From: Pyrrhosoma nymphula
Taxonomy: Eukaryota > Arthropoda > Insecta > Odonata > Coenagrionidae
Direction of reading: 5' to 3'
NCBI GenBank assembly: GCA_963573305.1
Contig: OY754331.1
Location: 150,965,728-151,029,727, forward strand
Length of the DNA: 64,000 nt
Shown in pieces: positions 46,790-61,100 of this stretch. The number at the start of each line of letters is the position of its first letter. Position 1 is the stretch's first letter. Made by a program: the position numbers and the translations under genes. Under the pieces are notes generated by a model. It had not been told where the DNA came from. It saw only the letters and a program-made list of their open reading frames with translations, and made no database searches.

Positions 46790-49700
46790 ATCGTATTCCT
46801 CCTTCATCGTCACGTGCTCGCGAACGCTACTGTCCGACCACGAGGAGGAGAGTAGCACGGAGTATTTGGGGGCCCCGTTCTCACGCCATATCCAACCAGA
46901 TAGTAAGAAATTAATCTCGGTCCGCTTCCCTTCCTTCTTTCCGCAAACCATCATCCGATCCGTCTAAATCGAAAGAAAACTCATTTCGACGTGGAGGATA
47001 TCTAATTAGGGAAAAAGACCAAAAGGAATTCCGAGGAAATAGCCTCCCGTATCCCACTTGATTCTCAAACCCCCTTTAATGGGAGAAAACCCTTCAGATA
47101 AAAAGTAAAGGCTAATTCTCCCCCTTCAGCATAACCACACTCCTCCTATCCCCCTGGGGGATACCGAATACACCTGCTCAGCGCGCACTCTCTCTCTCTC
47201 GACGAGGGGCTGCTGCAGCAAAACAAATATAAGACCGTGGACGAGGATGAAATGACAAATAGGGAAGTATACCATTCTAGGGTCCCACCTGTGCGCTCAT
47301 TTTGAATCGGAAAAAAAACAGTTCCTTGTTCCCGCAAACCTATCACAAACGGAATAAGAACAGACTAAAATATTTCGTCTTAGTATTATCGGCGGGGGAG
47401 AGAGGATCATTTCCTGGAATGAACCGTGGCAATGATGGACGGGAAGACGAAGTGTAGGGTGGGTAAGTACTTGGATACATATGAGGGAATGATGGGGAAT
47501 AACAAAACTCGGGGCCCGATAGTTACATCTAGGAGCATTGTTTATATAGACGCGGGAAAGTGAAAAAAAGCAATAGGCACACCTCTTTTCAGATCCCCGT
47601 CCGGGGCTTCATCTCCCCCGGCCTGCTCATCTTCTCGGCGGACGATCCATAATTGTACCCACGAAGCTGCAGAGATTTTCGGAGATTAATACCCAGGATC
47701 CCTAAGAGATCCTCAAGGAGGAGCAAGGATGCTAAGAGGAAGACATGGGTCACTGCTAGGACGGAAAATTTAAGAAAAAATGCATATGCACATTGGCCTC
47801 TCGAACAGTATCCAAAAGTACATGCACATGCAAGAAGTGCTTGCTGTTTTCTCTTCCATACATTTCACGTCAATCGGGGTGTGTCAAGTGGGAATCTTAC
47901 CATGTCCTCCTGCGATCCCTCTAGTCATCCTGAATTTCGGAGGGTTGGGGAGAGGGGAGCGTAAATAATTCCGTATTAGAGTTTAACGAGCAGATGAACG
48001 GTTCATCTTTCTTTCTTGGAAGTCTTACTCCTGTATGCTAGGACAAAATATAATGTATCCTAGGCAAGCATTCATTTAAATATTTTCATCTAAATACACG
48101 AGAGAAAATAACTAACGTTTTATCATCCTCGGATGGAGGAATAATCCCACTTAATGGTACACCGGATTAAGTGCGCACGTTCTAAGGTTAGTTTTCATAC
48201 GTTCACAGTATTATCTTCCACTTTATTCTCATCCATTTTTTTACTTCGGCATTTATCACGTATCTTCGTTGCACTGCAGATTTTGCATGAATAATGAGTT
48301 GCTCACTATTGTGTTTTCACTCGCAATTCCAATTTGAAGTCTGTAAACAAAACATCGAATGTGACGGTTAGAAATCGGGAAATGATAGACCACAACGTTC
48401 ACCTAATAATGCGAGCTGGAAATCGTCATATTACGGCCTCCGTGATAATGCCAATTTCAATGACATGTTGCCCAATTGCACAGTTACCCAATGAAAGGTG
48501 TTTACGTCAAGCTGCGACCCCGTCCCGCTGCCTTAACATAATCGACGTCATTTACGTACTGCCACCCATTCCACTCTGCATATGAGTCTCCACTCCATAT
48601 TCCACTCTGCATTCCACTCTCGCCCACCAGAGTGTTTACATGTATTCTTTATTGTCCTATATTGCAATGGGGCAATCCCAGGCGCGATGAACACTCGTGC
48701 CATCTTCATGATATTGCTTATTTATGAAACACCCGGAGCGAATAGCAGTGGGAAACATTAAATGTGCTGGAACGCAAGAGTTACAGGGAGGTAGGAGTAT
48801 AATGTGTGTGCTGTAGGTGGCAGAGTGAGAGAGAGGAAGGATGTGAAAGTGAGGAGGAACATGGAAGTGATGAAAATTTGATGTGGGAATGGGGAGCTAG
48901 GGAGGCGTATTTGGCATGGCAAAGGCCGCATAGATCAAAATGGAGCTACCATGGGAGATAGACAACAGGATTGGCGGGGCGAGGGGGAGTTATATCCAAA
49001 ACAGGACAATGGGTGGGCGGATACTTTGGGCCGGTGATTTCATTCGGGAATTCAATCGTGGAAACATGGCGTCCACTCTAATTCGACCGATTGTGTCGTC
49101 GTCTAGCTGAGGGGACAAACAGAAATAAGCGTCATAAATACGAGAAAAGATATTAGGTTATGGAAGCAGATCCAATGGAACCGTATTCGCGACTGCACAG
49201 TCAAACAAGAGGCCTAGAAACAAAATTCCATTAAGAGGAAGGTTTTCCCATTAGGTTGATGAAGAGAATAGATGGAATTATATGGCAAGATACCATGGGG
49301 AAGTATTGATGGAACTAAAATTCAGAATCGTCCATATTAAGGGAATGAGCCACTCCATTAATTCGCAGAATACAAGATATGGAGCTGAATTGGCGCTATG
49401 ACTTTAGAACTGGCATTACACGCAAAATACGCAATTTCTCATCTCGCTGGCAGCGTATATTTTCACAGGCAATGTGGATATGGGAAATTAGAGTAATCCA
49501 TCAGAAGGGACATGAAACCGTGGCCTTGTGGTGTATTTGGCTAATAGCAAGATAATAATGGAACTGGTTTTCCCTCTAAATTTCTACCTCTATACCTTTC
49601 TGCCTATATACCTTTCCTCCTGGTCTGAGGAGCAAATTGGTGCAGAATATATTTGAACTACATTATAGAAAGACATGAGTATTATTGGAAATATTGTCGC

Positions 49701-52280
49701 GCTCCTGTTGTGGTTCATTTAAACGCATGCAAACTGAAAACACAGGTTATGAGTGTAACGTGACAACTTCCACGTGATAAAAGTGATGAGTAATTCATTT
49801 TTATGAAAAATACACAGGAATAACTTTAGTACGTCTTTTATTCTCTTATTCAATCTGAAGTGTTCTCTCTCTCTCAAAATGCCTTCAAAAAGAATGCTAA
49901 CCCACTTAACTTTTTCAACCAATATTTCGTTTTTCTAACTTCCTCCACGGCCATCGGAGGATGAGTTTGGCAAACGATAAACGAAGATGCAACGCCAAGT
50001 AGCAAGCGTGTCTAGCGGAAAAATATTTATAAAAAGTAATTTCGTTATATATACAGAGGTAAAATAAATCTTCTGCAGCACTGGAAAATTCATATATTCC
50101 TAATGATTAGTATTCTTAATTGAAATAAAATTACTGTGCTCTTATTTATATTATGAATGCTTAGAGCAAAAGATTCTATGAAGTGAAGGCTAAAAAAGTA
50201 CAGATTCATGCTTACTTATGTAAAATTAAGCCCTTATCGCCATAACACACACAAGATTTAGAAAAGAAAAATCAAACTCATGGCTGGCTTCCTTTGTCAC
50301 TAGCATCCAATTGCGCCAGGAATACAGAACAACTCCCGGGAATGCAACAACGTTTGCATTTATGTTCATTGATTCTCTTACACAGGCATAAGAGGAGGTG
50401 GGCAAACCCAAAACGGTAAGCTTTGAGCCGAGCGACATGTGTGATTAAGGGGAAGAGGGGCTATTTTTCATGTTTTTTATGTGGAACCAGTGCGGGAAAG
50501 AGGAATTAAAAGATACAAAAATAGACAAATGAAATGCTTTCCATCATATTAACGTTGACGTTAACGGTGACGTTCTAAATTGTATTAAGAACTTTTCAAT
50601 TTTCCTCCTTTCGCGCGCAGAAAACCACTTTGAATCACTCACACGAACAAATGAGCGACGCGAAAAACGCCGCTGAAAGATAGCGAATACGTATTTTAAA
50701 AGAAATCACTCAATTTTCAGCAACCGCACCAAACCAAATCGCAAGTTTTAAGGAATGAAGAAGCAATAGAATGCGAGAGACATACCACAGCGTATATGAT
50801 GAAAACAATACAATTTATCGACCAATTACTTCTACGGACGTGGGGCACTTGAAATGCGTAAATGAATGGCATCGGAAAACGCTTCCGACTTGCCCAACGT
50901 TTCAACATAATCTGGGATTTATACATTTCTCCACTTTTCAATACCTTGCCTTTCTTCTTTCTGCCAAGATTTTTCTTGAGATTAAATCTTCGTCTGCGGA
51001 GTATTTATTGCGGAGAACAAAATCTTGAACCGCAAAACGCTGGGGAGACGAGGTCGGCCATTTATATCTTCACATCCACTCTATCTTGAAGAGACGCAAA
51101 AATGTAGGCCAAACAGCGCACACGAACAGATAGGAGGAAGCTCACATGCTTTCAATTGCGGGTGAAATGCTGGGCGTTGCTTGCATTTGTCCAAACGTTC
51201 GGTATACTCGAATGATCGGGAAAGCTCGATTAGTTGGGTTTCTCCTAGTTGGCCCCAGAAGTTCTCCAGGAATTCCACTAATTATAATTCATATTAATAC
51301 GTTTGAAAAAAACTTACTGCGTCTTCAACGAATATCGTAAAAGGAATAAATGAATACTGAATGAAAGAAATGCATATTTAGTTTCTGATGTACATCAAAA
51401 ATATTAATATTTACATAACTATATTAACAATGTTAAATTTACTTAATTATAATGAAAGGACCTCCGTTAGAGCAGAATTTAAGTGCAACCAGAGTTTCTT
51501 TAACAATCACTTATTTAATTCCCCCAAAAACGTAATGTATCATCGATTGTCTCTTTAAAGGTAAGAAAAATCTAAAAATATTACACGAAATAAACATAAT
51601 TACTCAAACAAAAATCTAAATAACTTAAGTACATAGCTTCGATACAACGAGTATATAAAATGTAAAGGGTAAAGGGGAAAATTAAAATTGATAAGCGTTT
51701 GATTAAACCACGATAAGTAACCCTTTGGTATCATTCTAGAAAAATATGTGGCATTTTAAAAACAATGGTCTAAATTAACCACAGTACAATTTAAATTATG
51801 TCAAAATGTGGTGGCTAGACAAATTCGGTAGAGAGAAATATTGAAGTATAGAAAAGCCTCAATCGTACTTATTGCTATTCAGGGGCCAACTAGGTCAAAA
51901 CTAAAGTATTCGTCGTATTAACCATTAAAAAACAAATAATAAATTACAATATATCTTCATACAAAAACTGATTAAGGTTGAACTCAAAATAATAACGTTG
52001 AAAATATACCCTCATTAAAAAATCCTCTGATATACATAAGTGATTTAAGCACATTGTCAGGTTGCGAAGATGTCATGGTTTACTAATATTATGAAAGCTA
52101 AATGGTGCTGAGCTTAAATACTGGCATTAAAATATGGATTTAACTTAAAATATTTATTTTAAATATTTCCCAGATAATTAAAATTAGCAATATTTCAATC
52201 CCCAGTTAATAATCACCATTCCTCGAAGCACAATGTGTGAATCACTCCTCTGGTTTCCACGTTGCTATTTAATAAACGGA
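46790..52280. other. 5.5 kb with no gene or repeat recognised
   Basis: Mostly AT-rich unique-looking sequence. A purine-rich tract lies at 48790-48900. ATTCCACTCTGCAT is repeated near 48570-48612. No open frame shows a conserved domain. Confidence 0.45.
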
Positions 52281-52426
52281 TTAACCCTCCGTCAGTCGCG
52301 TCACATTTTGGAACACTATTTGTCGCGTGGCGTCTCACAGACACCATTTCAAAATGGTTAGAGAAAATGCATGAAATAGAAAGAACTGTTTCAAATACAA
52401 ATAAATCATTCATTGAATATTTAATT

Positions 52427-54186
52427 TCATGCATGGGCAGCGAATTTATGCCTAATAATGATGGAAATATTCGAATTAATAAAAGATTTAATACTACTTA
52501 TTTTGACGTTTATTACAGTTTTTATTGCATCGAAATTATATGAACATGTTTTGTTTGAACAGGAAATGCAAATATATTTTGAATGTTCCAAGCAAATGAA
52601 ATTGTTACAATTATTACATTTGTACATAGTCATTCTATTATTTTTTCGACCACAGACGTAACACCTCTTTCGGGCTGTGGAATATTCTTTTGTTCCACTT
52701 GCCTCAGTCTCCTTTCGGAAACTCTTACTCGTACCCTGACACAATTCATTCTCATTAGTTTCATTATTCATTATTACACTGAATTCTAATGTTCTTTTCT
52801 TCAACTCTACCGGTAACAAAGGGATTTGAGACCTCTTTCTCATGTGTTCCGCCACTAATTCTTTTGCCAGATTTTTGATAAAATATCTTCTTTTACGAAG
52901 TTTCGGGGAATTAGGATTATTCTCTAGATAAATAATCTGGGCATCTATTGTTCCTACATTTAGTATTGTGTAGAATAACACCATTGGCCAGCGATTAGTG
53001 TTTCTCGAAACAGAGTACGTCGCGCATAACTTATCCACAACATCCACTCCAGATTTCGTAGTATTATAGAATGTAACAATTTCCGGTTTTTTTGCTGTAC
53101 CTGCTGCTTCATCAATATCGGAATCGTGATGCATTGATGATAATAGTAGGAATTTCTTCTTGCTTTGGGTATGTATGACACTAAAGTGCACTCTTTCTGA
53201 AAACAAAAACGGGAGGTTAATTGTTGCCGACCTTGTGTGGATGTGAAGGAGGGCGGTAGCTACCTTTTATGTTTCCTAATTGTGCCCACATATGTAAGCT
53301 TGTCACTTTTTAGAATATTTGTAACTAGATCATAACTAGTAAACCAGTTATCTGCAATGACGTTGCATCCACTGCCTCAAATTGGTTGAATCAATCTCTT
53401 TACTACATCATAAGGACTGTTGCTAATCTGAAATGGGCCATCTGGCTGCTTTCCAGCATATATCTCTAATTTTGATGTATAGAAACTCATTGAGTCTGCC
53501 AATAAAAATATCTTTATTCCAAACTTCCCTGGTTTAGTGGGGATGCACTGACGAAAACCGCACCTTACTCTAAATTTTGCCAGCATTTCATCGATAGTTA
53601 CGCAATCATTCAAAGAATAGCATTCTTCGCAGTTTTGGACAAAGAATTCAAAAGCTTCCCTAATTGGAGCAAGTTTATCTAAAGCCTTCCTATCATTCCT
53701 TGTTTTCATGCGAATAATTTCTACCCTGGTGCCATCGTTATTCCACAAGTCACTAGTATTGAGTTTGCTATTTCTTAGAACACCTGCCATATAAAGTAGT
53801 CCTATGAAAGCTCTTGTTTCATCAATGTCCGTCGGAGTGCAATCCCTTTCCCTACAAAAGTCGGCTTTCTTAGCGGCAATGAGCTTATTTGTGTTTTCCA
53901 CTACGAGAGCTAATATATTGTCACTAATAAAATTATTCCAACACATTTTGTGGCGATGATGGGTCTCCGGGCAGCGCAGCGGATAGTCTAGAGTGTGAGG
54001 AGAACGAAGGTAGGGATTAGCAGAGAACACATTATCACAATGTAGTTTCTGAGAACTTCTGTGCACAATAGCCGATGAGGGCAATTTGCTAGCCCAAGCT
54101 ACTATTAGGGCTGCGGATGTTTTGGAGGGAATTTTTGCTAGTTTGTAGGAATAACGTTGGTGAAAGGAGTTGAAGGAATAGCTCAC
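52427..54186 (-). pseudogene. piggyBac transposase (DDE_Tnp_1_7), two stops and one frameshift
   Basis: About 585 residues in total, matching the family's usual size. The first part (54186-53380) includes VTIDEMLAKFRVRC, with the first catalytic D encoded at 53590-53592. A TGA at 53377-53379 precedes VIADNWFTS, which holds the second D (53350-53352); a TAG follows at 53260-53262. A one-base frame change at about 53160-53165 then leads into the last part: LLLSSMHHD, GVDVVDKLC with the third D (53042-53044), NTNRWPM, and a C-terminal Cys-rich zinc-binding domain (CYVCGRKNN...CNNC...C..H...C..C, about 52535-52640). The stop is at 52427-52429. The true start is uncertain: the frame is open to about 54240 but no ATG lies in it, so the N-terminus may be lost or carried by another exon. 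The enzyme would cut and paste at TTAA; this copy cannot make it. Confidence 0.9.
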
Positions 54187-54981
54187 TGATTGTTCAGCTA
54201 CTGGAAATATCGGTGTGGAGGGAAGGGAGAAGGTGCGGTGAAGGAGTCACTGTTCATGGTATCACTGATGAAATAGTTCGTTTAGTGGGATGAGGATAAG
54301 AGGGAATGAGATGGAAGCACTTTCTCGTTTGCAAGGGGCACGTTGTTTTTGAAGTGCTGCCTGGTATCAAACATTTCCAAGGCGTCAATTCTCCTCATAT
54401 TTCCTAATAAATGCAGTCTTTGCGTCATAAAGTCAGTCCGATGATTCCATTACTTTTTATTCCTACTCCTTTTTCGACAAAAAAAGAATACTGAAGTTTC
54501 ACAATACGAATTTCGCTAAAAACCTCGCAAATAATTTTTACTTTACCGTAGGAATTATTGATTTTCGAGACATTTTATTTTGAAAGCGCGTTCAGTTGAA
54601 CTTGGACCAAAACATATTCTCCTATCAGATTGAAAAGTTGTTATTCGATGCCACCACAAAATTGTCATGTATATATTTACGGTTAATGTTACGCATCTAC
54701 TTACTTGTAATGCCCTGAAAGCCACCATAATAATGTGTGACAGAGGGGGAACGGTATATTATATGCCAAAGTTCACTGAAATTATGCGAGAAACAGTAAT
54801 TTCTCACAATAATAGTTTTTCATTCAGGTGTTATAGTGAGAACAATCAAAAATGCGTAGCAATAAGACGCGTATCCAAAATGTATTGATTTAAATAATTG
54901 TTTGTTTCAATTATAACGTATTTTAAAACTTTGCAATGAATATCACGAAGCATTAGCATATAACGTATTGTAGCACAAGTT

Positions 54982-55183
54982 GTCGCGTGGCGTCTACCAG
55001 ACTCCAAAATCAACAAAATATCAGTATTTATTCCAAAAATGTGAAAAAGTATACAATCATATTGGTGAACCCTTCAGAAGCATAAACTAATAAGATACAA
55101 GGAAGGTGAGTTTCCTAACTATGAAAACACGATGTGGGCAAAGCAGAGAAAATGGCTTGGCGTCTGGCAGACGCCACGCGACC
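54982..55183. repeat. piggyBac subterminal repeats GTCGCGTGGCGTCT
   Basis: GTCGCGTGGCGTCT followed by a complementary CAGAC half occurs at 54982-55005 and, inverted, at 55159-55183; a third copy lies near the other end at 52322-52345. The terminal copy contains a perfect palindrome GGCGTCTG-G-CAGACGCC (55159-55175). These are probably binding sites for the element's own transposase. Confidence 0.75.
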
Positions 55184-55196
55184 AACGGAGGGTTAA

Positions 55197-58100
55197 GGTC
55201 GATTTAGCTAGAGGTAGATACAACTGTGAGAAATTCCAGAGAGTTCACAACCACGACAACCACTATTTACGCTTCATGTTTTTACTTCTAAAGGCTTCCT
55301 TGAAAGAAGCCTCACTCTCCTCGAAGTACGCGAGGATAGCGTAAAGCATAATACTGCAAAGTATGCGTCACTTACGTGGACATGAATGGCAAAACATTAT
55401 TGCAATATATCACTAATGCTTCATATAAGCAGCTCACGACCAAGGAAAAAAATAAGAGGCCCTATTGCATTATATCAGCATAAAACCGATTTAAAAGACA
55501 TCTAAATCTTAATTTATTGGTTATATTTAAAAATATACCAAACACCGAGCAGAGAAGATATGGAAATATATTGAAAATGGTATGGATAAAGAATTCAGAA
55601 TACAAAAACAGTACAAATGCTAAATATAAAAAATTTAATTTATATCTTCATATTTCATAAAACAACTAGTTACAGGATATACCTACAATTCGATAGTACC
55701 TTACGGAACCTTTTTATAAATAGAATATGAAATAGGGTCCCCGTGGAATAATTATCCGACTGCAAAAAATTACTGCACTTTTATCTGTGTTACCTAAATT
55801 TCACGCTGGCTGATCTTATCAAGCAAAAATATCCGGGACCAGTCATTGTGGCAGCATGCCACAGTTTTTAAAATCACAATGATACAACAATTGAGTGATT
55901 CTGTTCGCCCCTATTTACTTTATCAAAACTGATACGAAATTGGGCTTTCCACTCCATTCCTCAGCACTACTCGGCCAGAAAAAAGTATGCAACCACAGCC
56001 ACTATTTCTGTTCTCGTTTTTCCTCTTAATGACGCCGATGCGTTACATTCACCATATGTGAAATAACGTTCCTGAAATTACATCATGATGTTACTTGGAG
56101 ATAGATGGAGACGGAATCGCTCCAAACGAGCTTAACTGGTTGGGTTCTTACAAAAGGATTCGCAATGAAGATCATAAAATCTACTCTATTTTGATAAGGG
56201 ATAAATAGGAGTTATAGAAAAAGCCGGTACAATACGCATGGGCAGAACTCCGGAGGTATTTGGTTCAGAAGAAGGAACAATGAGATGGGAGGAAGCAGAT
56301 GATGGATTTTGTAAGGGGGATTGTCTTCACCCCTGAAAGTGTGAATTTACATACAGTCAAGAATAGTGGGAGCCCTGCTCTCATTGTGGTCAAAAGTAAA
56401 AAAGGTACAAAGATCCTATCCATCAACCCTTAGTGACCAGATTTGATGAAATAGAACCTTTAATTTCTAAAGTTTTCGACACCACATCTGTCACAAGCTT
56501 CTTTGAGGCTTCTGTCCCAGCCCAAACGTTCAATTGCTATTTCTATTAGGATCTTACAATTAGTAGGAGGAATAAAAGATTCCATGGTCTTTTACGCATT
56601 TGTGCCAGGAGCAAAATAATTCAGAAAAAAATCGTTCCTATTTCAACACTTTCAAAAAAGTATTCACCAAGAGTTATAAATCACAGTTTCCAATCTCGGT
56701 CACAGCTCTAAAACATCATTTATAAAACTACACCGAGTAGAAAACAAGTAGCTCCTTTTTCATAGTTCTTATTCAGAAGAACTTTATTATTTCTTCCAAG
56801 GTAAGGTAAGATAATTAAGATCTCCCGTGTAGTATCCATCCAACTCCTAAAAACACCTTGATGTCTGACAGAGGCATCTAAAATAGCCTCTGAAGAGAGG
56901 TAGGATTTTTTAAAAGAAATTTGGAAGGAATATTTCAAAATTTGATCTTTCCTCGAATGAACACAAACTGCTAGAAGCTGGAAGATGAAAGGACACTTTA
57001 TGTAATTAATGCATGGAAACCACCCTAACTATTTTATCAAGCGATAAAAGGGCACCTCAAGAGAGTGTCAATATCTAATTTCCTCGTGCGTCTAACTGGC
57101 GAGTCCCCCGACGGAGGAGATTCCGTGACGCGATCTCAAGAGCACCAGTACAAGGGGAATGGGAAAGAAGGGTAACAGGCCAACAGGGGTTCAGCAAAAC
57201 AGAGGGCCATAAAGGGAAAGATATATGATATACAGTGTGTGAACGCAGGGGACGGAGAATGAATCCGAATGAAGCGAGAGCGGAGGGTGACTGAGAATAG
57301 GTTAGGGAGGGTAATAGGGTCGTTCTAAGGGAAAGATAAGGAGGGAGGAAGGAATTAGGGGGTGAGGGAGGGAGGAGAGTGGGAGATGCGTGGATAATGC
57401 ACTGTACGAAGGGATGGCTCTCTTTCTCTCCTCCTCAGTGCCCCTTGTTTCGTATCACTGCCAACCTCCTTGAAGTTTTGACTTTGAAATGCGTCGCCTT
57501 GAGAACGCCGTAAGCTTTGTCAACGGGTGCGTTTGTTCCCAATGTCGTGCCACCGCGAATTTCAGATGAGATTTAAAAGGGTTTCAGAGGGAGATGATAA
57601 CTGCTCCACATTTACAGCCATTCTCTCTCTCCATTTACCCAAGATGTCTCCTTATTGTTAAGGCTAGCTAAGATGGCTATAGGAGGCAATTGCTGGCCGC
57701 GACTTCTATTTGTCAGAAGAAAATTGAACTTAGAAAATTTAACGCAAGGGAGCACACGATTTATTGATTAATAAGGTGGGAATAATAAGCTCGTCAGTAG
57801 CAGAAATAAATTGATAATGTCGTGTGAAGGTTAAAATCAACACTTTAAAAAAAAAAAAAATTTTAAATGATACTCTACAAAGAATACATATCCACACTTG
57901 GGAAAAACATTAACGTAAAAACAATGAAAAATACTAAACTATTGTATCTTTACACAAGGCTGAGCAACGCATACGAATCCGTGAAAGCGATAGCCAACAA
58001 ACACTTGAGCACTGACGTCATGACCAGAGATTATTCTGAATTAAAATCACGACACATTTTACTAATTGTTCTTTGGACCCTGGATTGCGCCGAAACACTT

Positions 58101-61100
58101 GAGGAGGAAGGAGAGAAATAAAGAACACATCGCTATTAAAAAAGAAAACCCTCTCAGCCTTCCATTTCCTTGACAATGAGATGGTTTCCCCCCCTTGCCT
58201 CCTCAACACTTCCCGCCATTCCACGAGCCGTAACTGCAAGTGTTTCTGCAGCCGAGAGAAAATAATATATATTTGAACCCAACAATGCCTCTGTGCTCTG
58301 TAAGAATGCAATGCGAAATAATAATTCTTTTGACTCTCTTTCATACAAACGATAAAATAAAATAAAAACATCCACAGCCTTCAGTGAATGACTCCCCAGC
58401 CATGATACGTACGCCCGAACGGTAGAATGAGAACGACTCGAACTAGTGGTGGGATGAGAGCGCCGGGAGCGAGGTGAGTGGGGTGAAGGGATGATGGGAG
58501 GGAGGACAAGGGGCGTCCGAGGAGAGACTGAAGTAGGTGGCATGGGGTGAGCGGGACACCCCGTAGGGCGAAAAACTTTATTTTATGAGCAACGACGCAA
58601 ACTAGGCTGGCTTAAAAGAACGCCCACTGCTCGCATAATCCTCCATGAGTCGGCTACGGCTACAGCGAATCCGGATATTCCAGCATCCGAAAAAGGGGAT
58701 TTTTAGGGATGAAAGAATACTCGTGTCACCTTCGCACTAGAGGACTGGTGGTGGAGGGATCCGGGGAAAGATGTGGGAGGGTGACCAGGGCAAATGAGGG
58801 GCAGGAGGGAGGGGTTGTAAAAAAAAAGAGAAACAGCGAAGTGGTCTGAAAGAAGTCAGCGAAGATGGGAGCTCTGACAAAGGGGTTGATGATGATGATG
58901 GCATGAGGGGGAGAGGAGAAAATTACAAATTGGATTTCTTAATTATAACAAAACTTTCGTGATATTCAAAATGGATGGTTACAGTGCTCCCACACGCTTC
59001 ATCCGAGGTGCGTATGTTTGGTTTCCCATATTATTTAACTTTTTCACTCAACCCACCGTATAATTACACAGCTGTAATTTAGCATAAAAAATGGGCGGGG
59101 TGTGGTGTAAGCCATAATTATTTCTTGATATTCCCAAATTTAGTCTAAGCACTACGCATGGCCAAACAAATGAAGTCTCAACAATGATCGTCAATGCTGA
59201 GGGGTAGATGAAATTAATACAACAGCATAGGAATTCATTGTATTGGCAATACTCTGAAGATATTTAAAAAAGGATGGACGATTAGTGATGTAAAATGATT
59301 GACCAGGACATATAAAGCATTATAAAATGCATACCATACCATGGACCTTTACATTTCACTTTTATTTTTTCACATAATCATTAACTTTATCTTAGCACAA
59401 ATTTTTATTTTACTCATACAAATGAAAGCTTACTCGAAACACTTGGGAATTTTCGTAGAAGACGCTATACTTCGATGATCCTCCACAAATAGCAGTGAGG
59501 TATCAAGACCAGGCACAGCTTACAGTTTTGAGCATCCGCATTTATCATCATCAACTCGCGTACTTCAAATAAGACAGCTGTTAACAAAATAATATTATGA
59601 AATATTATACTGAAGTAATTTTAGGTTTTCATGCTCTTCAAGTTATAAAATTGAAATTTATCCTAGCAGAAGCATAATGATGAAATTTAAACGTCTTTAT
59701 TTATTCAATGCCATGTCTACAAGCATCTCGTTCAAAAGAAAAATACCAGAGCTTAGCTATAGAGGACGTAAACAAGCTATGCTACTGCAAATACAACATC
59801 CACACACCCTGTTCCCACATTATTACAAATCAAGGCTCTTTTCTCGCCAAGAAAATATATTCATCTTTCTATGCATTGTTCAAAGACTAGGCAGCGCAGC
59901 TCATATCCTCGAGCACGAACGAAAAGCCTAAGCACCAGAGCGAAAACGTAAGTTTCAAGTACATTTAAATTGCCAAATCCCATCCAAGGGTGCATTTTCT
60001 ACTCCCTTATTACAATTTGTATGACAGGTGCAATGGAATTTATTTTCTTTGGTTCAATCCGCGAAACATGCTGACACCTATTTTCTAGCGATTCACCACG
60101 GTCATGAAATAAACAAAAAGTCTGAAACGATCACACGATAACAATTGAAAATAACGGAATAAATTTTCTTTCAATTTCAGTATATTCACATTTACGACGC
60201 GCAAAATTCCTATCCGAAATCGAGAAATGAATTATTTTAATGTTACCCTGATAGAGATCGCCGAAAATAAGTAAATTTTAAAAAGTCAGCTACATGAAAG
60301 ATACGGATAAACACAAATCAGCGCGTGTGATTTCTGGGTTATCTAGAGAGTTAAAAATACAATATAATTTTCCGTATTATATAGCCAAAGTGTACATTTT
60401 CAGCGGCTGGAATAAGGTGACAATCCAGACTTTTCCTTATTTAAAAGCATTCGAAATAAATAATTCCGAAAGAAGTTGATAAATCAAAGTTTTTCGGCGA
60501 ATGCTAAGTGGAATGCAGCTTATTTACAACCATGAATAATTAACTTTATTTCCATATCAGAAACATCAAAAATAATTTTTTTCTATATACATCTTCCTAG
60601 AATTTCTGTTAAGTTTGCATCACGAACCACGCATAATTGTTAATATTTATTTTACTAGTCCTAACTATCAACAAGTTTTGCCACCCAAGTCTTTATTCAT
60701 CCACCGTGTCATGAAATAATGCCTTCTTTTTAAATTAATTGCTGCTAATCATGGCAATTTTCCATCTGAAGCATTTATTCCCTGTACACGAATGAATTTT
60801 CGTCTATAAGGTCTAAATAACTAGTAACAGACAACACAGAAAAAATGTGACCAGGTTCAATTTTTCGGTTCACTAAGATTACTTACTTTTCAAAAGCTCC
60901 ACAATACAAATACATATATCACATAAAACACTTTCACTGTGCAATTGCTTGAGTAATCATCACTAAAGTACAGTATCACAGCGAAGCTTTTTACATCGTG
61001 GTTTTTGTCTAGTTTTCTTGTTTTACCAAGTATTACAACTCTTAACTTGGTGCATTCTATCAAGGATATTTTATCATTGAATAGGAATCTCTCCGTTTGC

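Larger units (their letters stand above)
52285..55192 (-). mobile_element. piggyBac transposon with TTAA sites, near full length
   Basis: Both ends begin CCCTCCGT directly next to TTAA (52281-52284 at the left, 55193-55196 at the right), the target-site duplication and CCC-type terminus diagnostic of piggyBac. The 2.9-kb length is close to known full elements. Ends carry a repeated subterminal motif, and the interior encodes a piggyBac transposase on the minus strand. The coding sequence is broken, so this copy is not autonomous, but complete ends mean it could in principle still be recognised by a related active transposase. Confidence 0.95.

Noticed and set aside
58154..58543. 129-codon minus-strand frame
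   Set aside because: The N-terminal half is Ser/Pro/Arg low complexity from a purine-rich tract; no domain.
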